Of a DNA stretch of 5,299 nucleotides, positions 1-5,299 are shown in pieces (positions within the stretch are counted from its first letter, which is position 1; each line of letters begins with the position of its first letter). The stretch comes from Oscillospiraceae bacterium (lineage in GTDB: Bacteria; Bacillota; Clostridia; Oscillospirales; Ruminococcaceae). Both the position numbers and the translations under genes were made by a program. A model generated the notes under the pieces. It did no database searches, was not told where the DNA came from, and saw only the letters and a list, made by a program, of their open reading frames with translations. The stretch spans positions 1 through 5,299 of the forward strand of contig WRLS01000144.1 in NCBI GenBank assembly GCA_009776345.1, written 5' to 3'.

Positions 1-60
1 AAAAAAAGTATAAAAAACTAGTCCAAAAAAAGATTTTTTAAAAACCCCCCCCCAACAAAT
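1..60. other. Low-complexity homopolymer-rich window edge, probably unreliable sequence
   Basis: These 60 bases consist mostly of runs: A7 at 1-7, A6 at 13-18, A7 at 25-31, T6 at 34-39, A5 at 40-44 and C9 at 45-53. Translated in the methyltransferase frame they give no recognisable continuation of the fold. The pattern resembles stuttered base calls beyond a long homopolymer at a read or contig end. No gene or regulatory site is claimed here. Confidence 0.65.
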
Positions 61-483
61 CCCCCCCCCCCCCCCCCCCCCCCCCCCCCGCTGGGAAATA
101 TTGGGAATACTAAAGTCCACGCCAATTACCTGATAACCCCTGTTCGCCAGCAGCTTTGTCAGATATCCCTTGCCGCAAGCAATATCAAGCACATTTTGGC
201 CTTTAATATTTTGTATAATCATATCTATGCTTTGCTTATTTAAATCAGTTTCACGATTTAGGACATCCATTTTAAGCCCGCTGTAAACCGCCCTAAAGTC
301 GCCAGCACTCATAAATGGGGCCCTTTCTTTTATTGACAGATGAATTTCTGCATCTTCCTTGTAAAATATCATTATCACTAGTTTTACCAAGGGATCCCTC
401 AGAACAGGAGGCAACAGGTTTTCCAGGCACCAATTAACGGTCGTAGTCACTTTTGCAGGAATTCTTACAGCAGGCAATTTCAT
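1..483 (-). CDS. Class I SAM-dependent methyltransferase, 5' part (runs off window)
   Basis: The gene starts at ATG 483, overlapping the glycosyltransferase stop by one base (TGATG), with GAGG at 492-495 placed 8 bases upstream. The first 132 residues read as a normal protein. An N-terminal helical region is followed by the SAM-binding motif VLDIACGKGY at 98-107, then a strand ending in GVDFS, where D123 should bind the SAM ribose. This matches the Methyltransf_11/25-type fold, and the location suggests a glycan or sugar methyltransferase (inference). It is not related in its motifs to the methyltransferase at the other end of the window. From codon 132 the gene enters a 29-base G tract (Arg then nine Gly) and then low-complexity sequence that stays open to position 1 but looks unlike protein. 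The catalytic C-terminal half is therefore not seen, and only 90-483 should be trusted. Hand-counted G+C over 121-480 is 147/360 (41%). Confidence 0.8.
   Translation of the reverse strand, partial: MKLPAVRIPAKVTTTVNWCLENLLPPVLRDPLVKLVIMIFYKEDAEIHLSIKERAPFMSAGDFRAVYSGLKMDVLNRETDLNKQSIDMIIQNIKGQNVLDIACGKGYLTKLLANRGYQVIGVDFSIPNISQRGGGGGGGGGICWGGVFKKSFFGLVFYTFF
61..89. repeat. 29-base C tract (G on coding strand)
   Basis: An unbroken run of 29 C on the plus strand lies within the reading frame of the downstream methyltransferase, just after its GVDFS strand. This is far longer than ordinary coding homopolymers and interrupts a conserved fold. It could be an extreme slippage tract or a sequencing/assembly artefact close to a contig end. 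Confidence 0.9.
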
Positions 484-1478
484 CACCTATACCTCACTCT
501 AAACCAAATTTTATATCCTAAACTAAAAACCCGGCTTTTCCTAACCGCACTTTGTATCCCCAATTTTCGGGAAAGCCGCGATGCCCCCGAAATCGTTTTA
601 TAAGCCGCCAGCCTGACAACCCTTGCAAAAGAAAACCCGCCGCCGCCTAATTCTTTCAATCGCCTACGCGCGTATAGCCTTGCATTTTTATATGGGGTAT
701 AAGACAGAAACTCCGCCTGCCTGTCCCAAAAAATTAGTTCAGAGCCGTCAATCCCGCAAGCTTCCTCCGCGGTAACACTGCTTAGCATACCAAGCCAAAG
801 CCCGTCCGATTCATCGCGGCTGCGTTCGTAGCTGTGTGTAACCTGCGCGCCATGCTCCCGCATTTTTACAAGCGGCCTGTTTATATAAACAAGCTTCCCG
901 CCCCTAAGCATCTTAAACCATAAATCGTAATCCTGGGTAGTGCGCAGGCTTTCGTCAAATACGCCTGTGCGCGCGAAATGGCTTTTGTGAATTAGCAGCG
1001 AGCAGCCGTTTAATACTTGCCTTAGTATCGGGAACAGCCCGAAAGATAAATCCGCATGGGGATGTTTTTTCGCGATATCCATTGTTGTGATTGCCGCGCC
1101 GTGCCTGTCGATTACAGTATAATCTGAGTAGGCAATGCGCTCCGGGGAATCGGCGATTGCCGCGATTTGAAGCTCAATTTTATCCGGCGTATATAAATCG
1201 TCATGGCTAAGCCATGAGAAATATTCCCCGCGCATATTTGCAATCCCAAGATTTAGCGCCGTTGACACCCCGCCGTTTCCCTTCGCGAAATACCGGATTT
1301 TATCGCCGTAGGACAGCGCAATCTCCCCGGTCCGGTCTGTAGAGCCGTCGTTGACGATTATAACCTCTATCGGTTCATATGTCTGCGCCAAAGCGCTGTT
1401 TATCGCCTCTTTTAGATAGCTTTCCCCATTATACACCGGAATCACTATCGTGACAAGCGGTTTCACATTTTTCTCCAT
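483..1478 (-). CDS. Family 2 (GT-A) glycosyltransferase
   Basis: This is an inverting GT-A glycosyltransferase expected to transfer a nucleotide-activated sugar onto the lipid-linked repeat unit on the cytoplasmic face of the membrane. Counting from ATG 1478 (331 residues), the nucleotide-binding strand VTIVIPVYNGESYL is at 9-22, VNDGSTD at 42-48, and SHDDLY at 91-96, where HDD serves as the metal-binding DxD-type motif. QDYDLWFKML at 182-191 is the acceptor-side ED-type motif carrying the likely catalytic acid. The C-terminal 100 residues are basic and have no clear transmembrane segment; this tail may contact the membrane or acceptor, which is inference. Donor and acceptor cannot be assigned; being next to capEFG makes a FucNAc-containing acceptor or donor possible, but known FucNAc transferases are mostly GT4. 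The GTG at 1466 (327 residues) may be the true start. The stop shares a base with the next ATG (TGATG). Confidence 0.92.
   Translation of the reverse strand: MEKNVKPLVTIVIPVYNGESYLKEAINSALAQTYEPIEVIIVNDGSTDRTGEIALSYGDKIRYFAKGNGGVSTALNLGIANMRGEYFSWLSHDDLYTPDKIELQIAAIADSPERIAYSDYTVIDRHGAAITTMDIAKKHPHADLSFGLFPILRQVLNGCSLLIHKSHFARTGVFDESLRTTQDYDLWFKMLRGGKLVYINRPLVKMREHGAQVTHSYERSRDESDGLWLGMLSSVTAEEACGIDGSELIFWDRQAEFLSYTPYKNARLYARRRLKELGGGGFSFARVVRLAAYKTISGASRLSRKLGIQSAVRKSRVFSLGYKIWFRVRYR
492..495 (-). promoter_or_regulatory. Ribosome binding site for the downstream methyltransferase (GAGG, 8-base spacer)
   Basis: GAGG lies inside the last codons of the glycosyltransferase gene, 8 bases upstream of the ATG at 483. 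It supports that start and coupling through the TGATG overlap. Confidence 0.65.
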
Positions 1479-2578
1479 ATCATGCGGTTGATAACATCGG
1501 TGTAGCCTTGGATGATTTTGCAGACCTTTATGCTTACGTTTTCGTCATCATAATCCGGGACATCGGCGCGGGGCGCATCCTTGAGCGCCGTTGCCATCTC
1601 CACAGCCTGCAAAATCGCCGTCCTGCCGATGCCGCCGACAATCATGCCGCCGCGGTCAATAGCTTCCTGGCGTTCGGTGCTTGTCCGCGCGGATACTGCC
1701 GGGAAGCCGAGGATTGCGGATTCCTCGGCGAGCGTCCCGCTGTCCGACACAACGCAAAACGCATTTTCCTGCAACGCGATAAAATCAGAAAACCCGAACG
1801 GCTCATGTGTGCGTACAAGAGGGTGGAAGCTTACCCCGCGCGTGTCGATTGCCTTTTGGCTGCGCGGATGGACCGAGTACAGCACAGGCATATTATACTT
1901 TTCAGCCAAGCCGTTGATCGCGCCGGCAAGCTCGCCGAAATTATGCTCATTGTCTATGTTTTCTTCCCTGTGCGCGGACAGGAGTATATATTTTTGCGGC
2001 TCTAAGCCCAGACGGGATAAAACATCGGACGGCCTGCGGCTTTGCAAAACCTCGCGCATGGGTGATCCGGTTACGAAGGTATATTCACGCTTTAGCCCTT
2101 CGGCAAGCAGGTTGCGCCGCGCCTGTTCGCTGTAGGGGAGGTTCACGTCGCTTATATGGTCAACAATACGGCGGTTGAGTTCCTCCGGCAGGTTTTCGTC
2201 AAAACAGCGGTTGCCCGCTTCCATATGAAAAACCGGTATCTTCAGCCGCTTTGCGGAAATCGCCGCAAGCGCGGAGTTCGTATCGCCGAGTATCAGCACG
2301 GCGTCCGGGCGCAGTTCGGCAAGGAGCGTATAGCTTTTCGCTATGATATTGCCGATAGTCGCGCCTAAATCGCTGCCCACCGCATCCAGATAATAATCCG
2401 GCGCTTTAAGGCACAAATCCTCAAAGAAGATTTCTCCGAGCGTATAGGCGTAGTTTTGCCCGGTATGGATCAGTATGTGGTCGAAAACCCGATCGGCAAG
2501 CTTTATAACGGCGGAAAGGCGGATAATCTCCGGGCGCGTGCCTAAAATTGTTGCGAGCTTGAGCTTCTGCAAAGTCAT
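1463..2578 (-). CDS. capG: UDP-N-acetyl-L-fucosamine synthase, 2-epimerase (CapG/FnlC/WbjD)
   Basis: This is the third enzyme of the pathway. It epimerises C2 of UDP-2-acetamido-2,6-dideoxy-L-talose to give UDP-L-FucNAc in the cytoplasm. It has the GT-B-like fold of non-hydrolysing UDP-GlcNAc 2-epimerases. Counting from the ATG at 2578 (371 residues), the motifs are GTRPEIIRLS (13-22), GDTNSAL (98-104), HMEAGNRCFD (118-127), the PEELNRRIVDH segment (131-141), SAHREEN (201-207), SDSGTLAEE (278-286) and RTSTERQEA (298-306). All the family's active-site blocks are present, so it looks functional. Sequence alone separates it weakly from WecB/MnaA; the NRCFD form and its position directly after capE-capF decide for CapG. 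The TTG at 2572 fits the ribosome binding site better and would give 369 residues starting at the conserved KLKLATILGTRPE. The stop overlaps the start region of the glycosyltransferase. Confidence 0.93.
   Translation of the reverse strand: MTLQKLKLATILGTRPEIIRLSAVIKLADRVFDHILIHTGQNYAYTLGEIFFEDLCLKAPDYYLDAVGSDLGATIGNIIAKSYTLLAELRPDAVLILGDTNSALAAISAKRLKIPVFHMEAGNRCFDENLPEELNRRIVDHISDVNLPYSEQARRNLLAEGLKREYTFVTGSPMREVLQSRRPSDVLSRLGLEPQKYILLSAHREENIDNEHNFGELAGAINGLAEKYNMPVLYSVHPRSQKAIDTRGVSFHPLVRTHEPFGFSDFIALQENAFCVVSDSGTLAEESAILGFPAVSARTSTERQEAIDRGGMIVGGIGRTAILQAVEMATALKDAPRADVPDYDDENVSIKVCKIIQGYTDVINRMIWRKM
1473..1476 (-). promoter_or_regulatory. Ribosome binding site (GGAG) pointing to a GTG start for the glycosyltransferase
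   Basis: GGAG lies 6 bases upstream of an in-frame GTG at 1466, which overlaps the capG stop as GTGA. It lies inside the first two codons if the ATG at 1478 is used, and that ATG has no good upstream site. Confidence 0.55.
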
Positions 2579-3654
2579 ACCTCCAAATATATGGTGTCCG
2601 GCCGCTGCGGGTCAAACTGTTCGTTGCACCATATAAACATTATCATGTCGGCGTCACCGGTGTTCTCAATATTATGCGTATAGCCCGGCGGTACATCAAC
2701 AATTTCCATCTTATCGCCCGATATATGGTATTCGACAACCTTATCGTCATCAATGCGCCGGAAGCGCAGGACGCCTTTGCCGCTTACAACAAGGAACTTC
2801 TCGTTTTTGGTGTAATGCCAATGGTTGCCCTTGACGATGCCGGGCTTTGTAATATTCACCGAAAACTGACCGTGATGCCCTGTCCGCAAAATCTCGGTGA
2901 AGCTTCCCCGTTCGTCTATGTTCATCTTCAGCGGGTATGCGAACTCATCCTCCGGCAGATAAGACAGATATGCCGCGTGAAGCTTCTTTGTAAACGGGTC
3001 GCTCAAATCAGGCAAAGACAGCAGCCCGCGGCTGTCACGAAAGCTTTCCAGCAGCCCCACGATGCGCCCAAGCGTGGCTTTATGCGTGACGGCCTGCGCG
3101 GGGGCGCCGTTTAGTGCGCGCCCAAACTCATCAAGCACATCGTCAATGTATGCAAGCGTCAATTCTATTTTAGGGTCGCTGACCGTAATGGGCAGACCGC
3201 GCGCGATGTTGTGGCAGAAGGTCGCGACCGCGCTGTTATAATTCGGGCGGCACCATTTGCCGAACAAATTCGGGAAGCGGTAAACAATTACCTTCGCGCC
3301 GGTTTCTTCGCCGTAAGCATACAATAGCCCCTCACCGGCAAGCTTTGACCTGCCGTAGGGGTTGTCCAACGCCGCCTGTGCAGACGATGATAAAACAACC
3401 GGGCAGGTGTTCGCGTATTTTTTTAGGGTTTCCAGCAGTAAAGAAGTAAAGCCGAAGTTGCCCGCCATGAACTCCTTCGGGTCTTCCGGGCGGTTGACGC
3501 CCGCCAGATGGAACACAAACTCAGCGTCCCTGCAGTAGCTGTCCAGCAGCGGCGGGTCTGTATCTATGTCATATCTGTACAGCTCATGCCCGGTAAGCGA
3601 AGCGCACAGGTTCCTGCCCACGAAGCCGTCCGCGCCGGTTATCAGTATCTTCAT
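2575..3654 (-). CDS. capF: Bifunctional UDP-4-keto-sugar epimerase/reductase (CapF/FnlB/WbjC)
   Basis: This is the second enzyme of UDP-L-FucNAc synthesis. In characterised homologues the C-terminal cupin domain epimerises C3 and the N-terminal SDR domain reduces the C4 ketone with NADPH, giving UDP-2-acetamido-2,6-dideoxy-L-talose. From ATG 3654 the protein is 359 residues. The N-terminal Rossmann motif GADGFVG is at 7-13, followed by HLAGVNRP, SSS at 89-91 and the catalytic Y100-GRS-K104. The cupin begins near residue 245 with DERGSFTEI and contains GNHWH (H278, H280), E285 and GYTHNIEN (H327), the expected metal-binding set. It ends with WCNEQFDPQRPDT, typical of CapF. Both domains look complete. 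The start overlaps the capE stop by one base, and the stop overlaps the capG ATG as ATGA, implying translational coupling. Confidence 0.95.
   Translation of the reverse strand: MKILITGADGFVGRNLCASLTGHELYRYDIDTDPPLLDSYCRDAEFVFHLAGVNRPEDPKEFMAGNFGFTSLLLETLKKYANTCPVVLSSSAQAALDNPYGRSKLAGEGLLYAYGEETGAKVIVYRFPNLFGKWCRPNYNSAVATFCHNIARGLPITVSDPKIELTLAYIDDVLDEFGRALNGAPAQAVTHKATLGRIVGLLESFRDSRGLLSLPDLSDPFTKKLHAAYLSYLPEDEFAYPLKMNIDERGSFTEILRTGHHGQFSVNITKPGIVKGNHWHYTKNEKFLVVSGKGVLRFRRIDDDKVVEYHISGDKMEIVDVPPGYTHNIENTGDADMIMFIWCNEQFDPQRPDTIYLEV
2580..2584 (-). promoter_or_regulatory. Ribosome binding site for capG (GGAGG), spacing favours a TTG start
   Basis: GGAGG lies only 1 base from the ATG at 2578 but 7 bases from the in-frame TTG at 2572, the same 7-base spacing as for capE and capF. 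This makes the TTG a credible true start. Confidence 0.6.
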
Positions 3655-4676
3655 CAATACGCCTCCGGGTTCTGCCCCAGCAAAGATTTTTGCACATAGT
3701 CAAGCTTGAGCAGCAGCTCTTTCAGCTCATCACCGTTAAGCCTGTATGTGTTGTGGGATGTGTAATCGGCCGCTTCGGATACATTTGCCTTGCCGTCGCT
3801 GACATATTTCCCGTAATTCAGGTCCCGGTTATCAAGGGGTATGCGGTAATAGCCGCCCATGTCCTCCGCCTTTGCCATCTCTTCACGGGTAAGGAGGGAT
3901 TCATACAGCTTCTCGCCGTGGCGTGTGCCGATTTCGCGGATATTAGCGGGATAGCCGAAAATCCCGCACAAGGTTTCCGCCAGCAGCTGAACTGTCGCCG
4001 CCGGTGCTTTTTGAATAAAGGTATCACCGCTTTTGCCATGGGTAAAGGCAAAAAGCACAAGCTCCACCGCGTCCTCAAGGCTCATCATAAAGCGCGTCAT
4101 GTTCGGGTCGGTGACGGTAAGCGGCCGGTTTTCGCGTACTTGCTTAATAAACAGCGGGATGACCGACCCGCGCGAACACATCACATTGCCGTAGCGCGTA
4201 ACGCAAATCGCCGTGGATTTCGCGCTTCTTGTCTTGGCAAGCGCGGTCTTTTCCATAAGCGCCTTTGACATACCCATCGCGTTTATGGGATAAACGGCCT
4301 TGTCTGTCGAAAGGCAGATTACATTCTTTACGCCCGCATCCACGGCGGCGTTCACGACATTTTCAGTTCCAAGCACATTTGTACGCACAGCCTCGCCCGG
4401 GAAAAATTCACAGGACGGCACCTGCTTGAGCGCCGCCGCCTGGAACACATAGTCAACGCCCTCCATAGCGGTGCGGACACTGCCGTAGCTGCGCACATCG
4501 CCGATATGGAACTTTAGCTTGCCGCTCTGGTATACGCCGCGCATATCGTCCTGCTTTTTTTCGTCGCGGGAGAATATGCGGATCTCACCGATGTCCGTGT
4601 CAAGGAAACGCCTCAGCACGGCGTTGCCGAAGGAGCCTGTCCCGCCGGTGATGAGCAAGGTTTTGCCTGTAAACAT
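3654..4676 (-). CDS. capE: UDP-GlcNAc 4,6-dehydratase, 5-inverting (CapE/FnlA/WbjB)
   Basis: This is the first enzyme of UDP-L-FucNAc synthesis. It dehydrates UDP-GlcNAc at C4/C6 with inversion at C5 (and C3 epimerisation in the characterised enzymes), giving a UDP-4-keto-6-deoxy-L-hexosamine. It is a cytoplasmic, NADP-dependent extended SDR. From the ATG at 4676 the protein is 340 residues, close to the family's roughly 340. The nucleotide-binding GGTGSFG is at residues 11-17, the R37-D38-E39 region follows strand 2, and AAALKQVPSCE is at 80-90. The catalytic segment STDKAVYP..AMGMSK carries D125, K126, M134 and K138. Met in place of the usual SDR Tyr is characteristic of the CapE group and argues against PseB/FlaA1, which keep Tyr. 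The C-terminal RDLNYGKY and YTSHNTYRL segments also match CapE/FnlA. The stop codon shares a base with the capF ATG (TGATG). The longer start at 4694 would give 346 residues. Confidence 0.95.
   Translation of the reverse strand: MFTGKTLLITGGTGSFGNAVLRRFLDTDIGEIRIFSRDEKKQDDMRGVYQSGKLKFHIGDVRSYGSVRTAMEGVDYVFQAAALKQVPSCEFFPGEAVRTNVLGTENVVNAAVDAGVKNVICLSTDKAVYPINAMGMSKALMEKTALAKTRSAKSTAICVTRYGNVMCSRGSVIPLFIKQVRENRPLTVTDPNMTRFMMSLEDAVELVLFAFTHGKSGDTFIQKAPAATVQLLAETLCGIFGYPANIREIGTRHGEKLYESLLTREEMAKAEDMGGYYRIPLDNRDLNYGKYVSDGKANVSEAADYTSHNTYRLNGDELKELLLKLDYVQKSLLGQNPEAY
3662..3666 (-). promoter_or_regulatory. Ribosome binding site for capF (GGAGG, 7-base spacer)
   Basis: GGAGG lies 7 bases upstream of the ATG at 3654, inside the last codons of capE. 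It supports ATG 3654 over the in-frame TTG one codon upstream at 3657. Confidence 0.8.
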
Positions 4677-4680
4677 AATA

Positions 4681-5299
4681 TCACTCCAATTCATTTTCCG
4701 CCGGTTTTATGGCACAGAGATACAGTGTCCTTGTGTCATTACTGCTGGGCATTATTTTTACAATATCGCAATATTTCAATAACGCCTTCTCGAAATTTCC
4801 CTTTGTGTACCATGGGTAGCGCTTTAGCCGCTCCTCGCCGAAATGCACGGCTGTAACGGGGTTGGCCTTGTCAATAAATTCGACTAGCAAATATTTCTGT
4901 GCGTATGACAAAAAACATTCCAATACAAGCTCAAAGCTTGCAGCCGCCAAATCAAAAACCAGATGATGCAGGATACCTAACGCTATTGCACATTCGCACC
5001 GCAGGCGCTGACCCGGTTTTCTCCACGGCACAAAAAGCATAGGGTTTCGGATCATATTCTGCTCGTGATAATTTTGCGGAAGAGGCAGTGCCGTGTCCAT
5101 ATATATAGGATAAATTGCCCCCCCCCCCGCTTTCGCAACGCGGTTTTGCGCGCTTATATATTCCCACAAATCATCAAGGCAGTTTAAATCAAGGTCAGTG
5201 CAGATTGAGTATTCAACCTCGTCCTGCAGCAGCCGTGATATGAGGCCCCTGTTCCCGGCTATATCAATAAAGGATTTTGGCTTTACCGACCGTATTAAC
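4681..5299 (-). CDS. Class I SAM-dependent methyltransferase, 3' part (5' end beyond window)
   Basis: This is the C-terminal 205 residues of a methyltransferase; the frame is open to the window edge, so no start is visible. A glycine-rich SAM-binding motif I (FIDIAGNRGLIS) lies about 10 residues from the edge. It is followed by an acidic strand end (CTDLDL), a later MD step, then ALGILHHLVF, LLVEFIDK and a C-terminal TRTLYL strand. To my knowledge this layout (D..P, ALxxxHHL, EFVxK, RxLYL) belongs to a methyltransferase subfamily often found in polysaccharide clusters, with no settled substrate. It probably acts in the cytoplasm on a sugar or lipid-linked glycan, which is inference. A TTG at 5169 is not the likely start, because motif I lies upstream of it in the same frame. 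A run of 11 G on the coding strand encodes Gly-Gly-Gly between motif II and the MD step without breaking the frame. The stop lies 4 bases before the capE ATG. Hand-counted G+C over 4681-4920 is about 43%, below the cassette downstream. Confidence 0.8.
   Translation of the reverse strand, partial: LIRSVKPKSFIDIAGNRGLISRLLQDEVEYSICTDLDLNCLDDLWEYISAQNRVAKAGGGAIYPIYMDTALPLPQNYHEQNMIRNPMLFVPWRKPGQRLRCECAIALGILHHLVFDLAAASFELVLECFLSYAQKYLLVEFIDKANPVTAVHFGEERLKRYPWYTKGNFEKALLKYCDIVKIMPSSNDTRTLYLCAIKPAENELE
4684..4687 (-). promoter_or_regulatory. Ribosome binding site for capE (GGAG, 7-base spacer)
   Basis: GGAG lies inside the last codons of the preceding methyltransferase gene, 7 bases upstream of the ATG at 4676. 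It decides that start over the in-frame ATG at 4694, which has no comparable site and would add six residues not expected ahead of the Rossmann strand. Confidence 0.75.
5118..5128. repeat. 11-base C tract (G on coding strand) inside methyltransferase gene
   Basis: Eleven consecutive C on the plus strand lie within the upstream methyltransferase gene. With this length the frame continues correctly from motif I to the stop codon. Any change not divisible by three would put the conserved HHL and EFIDK segments out of frame. The tract falls in a poorly conserved linker, so whole-codon changes might be tolerated. It could be a slipped-strand contingency tract or a miscounted homopolymer. Confidence 0.85.

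Noticed and set aside
1262..1270. A -35-like TTGACA on the plus strand at 1262-1267
   Set aside because: It lies inside the glycosyltransferase coding sequence on the opposite strand, with no plausible gene downstream.
1508..2135. Two long overlapping plus-strand open frames antisense to capG (1508-2005 and 1581-2135)
   Set aside because: They are rich in Cys, Arg and Ala without domains or ribosome binding sites, and they mirror a conserved gene with all its motifs on the other strand. They are shadow frames.
1463..2578. capG as a plain UDP-GlcNAc 2-epimerase (WecB/MnaA) for ManNAc synthesis
   Set aside because: The fold is shared, but the NRCFD motif and position directly after capE and capF in overlapping frames point to the FucNAc pathway; no ManNAc dehydrogenase gene is nearby.
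2421..2615. Minus-strand alternative frame across the capF/capG junction
   Set aside because: It overlaps the conserved GTRPE and GQN region of capG in another frame and has no motif of its own.
2156..3114. Plus-strand open frames antisense to capG and capF (2156-2368, 2674-3114)
   Set aside because: They have no recognisable motifs and lie entirely opposite well-supported coding sequence.
3818..4078. Minus-strand alternative frame inside capE
   Set aside because: It lies wholly within the correct capE frame, whose motifs continue on both sides.
3654..4676. capE as a PseB/FlaA1-type dehydratase of the pseudaminic acid pathway
   Set aside because: The catalytic segment has Met where PseB keeps Tyr, and the next gene is CapF with a cupin rather than a PseC aminotransferase.
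3508..4782. Plus-strand open frames antisense to capF, capE and the upstream methyltransferase (3508-3699, 3690-4268, 4519-4782)
   Set aside because: Their composition is that of reverse-complemented coding sequence, with no domain or initiation signal; the opposing strand carries intact enzymes.
5118..5128. A frameshift at the G11 tract
   Set aside because: Translating across the tract with 11 G keeps the motif I side and the HHL side in one frame to the stop, so no break is present in this copy.
4952..5167. Minus-strand alternative frame inside the upstream methyltransferase
   Set aside because: The other frame carries motif I, HHL and EFIDK continuously across this region, so this frame is not coding.

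Overview
The window is one densely packed stretch of a surface-polysaccharide (capsule or O-antigen type) biosynthesis cluster. Every credible gene lies on the minus strand, so transcription runs from position 5299 towards position 1. No phylogenetic marker is present. Strong GGAGG-type ribosome binding sites with about 7-base spacers, a moderate G+C content and very tight gene packing would fit a Firmicutes/Clostridia-like bacterium, but this is a low-confidence inference. The ragged homopolymer sequence at the left edge suggests the end of a draft contig.

In transcription order the window holds: (1) the 3' part of a class I SAM-dependent methyltransferase (window edge to 4681) with an in-frame run of 11 G on its coding strand; (2) capE/fnlA/wbjB, an inverting UDP-GlcNAc 4,6-dehydratase; (3) capF/fnlB/wbjC, a two-domain SDR plus cupin epimerase/reductase; (4) capG/fnlC/wbjD, a UDP-sugar 2-epimerase; (5) a family 2 (GT-A) glycosyltransferase; (6) the 5' part of a second, unrelated SAM methyltransferase, which runs into a 29-base G tract (coding strand) and then low-complexity sequence at the window edge.

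Genes 2-4 form the complete known three-enzyme route from UDP-GlcNAc to UDP-N-acetyl-L-fucosamine (UDP-L-FucNAc), in pathway order. The glycosyltransferase and the two methyltransferases are plausible users or modifiers of the resulting glycan, but their exact substrates cannot be read from sequence. The FucNAc transferase (usually a GT4 enzyme) and the flippase and polymerase are not in the window.

Every gene junction is an overlap or a gap of a few bases (TGATG, ATGA or GTGA overlaps, or a 4-base gap). This implies a single operon with translational coupling. No promoter, terminator, RNA gene, mobile element or CRISPR array was found. The points most worth a second look are the two G tracts in the two methyltransferase genes, which are either contingency (phase-variation) tracts or sequencing artefacts, and the lower G+C of both methyltransferase genes compared with the cassette between them.
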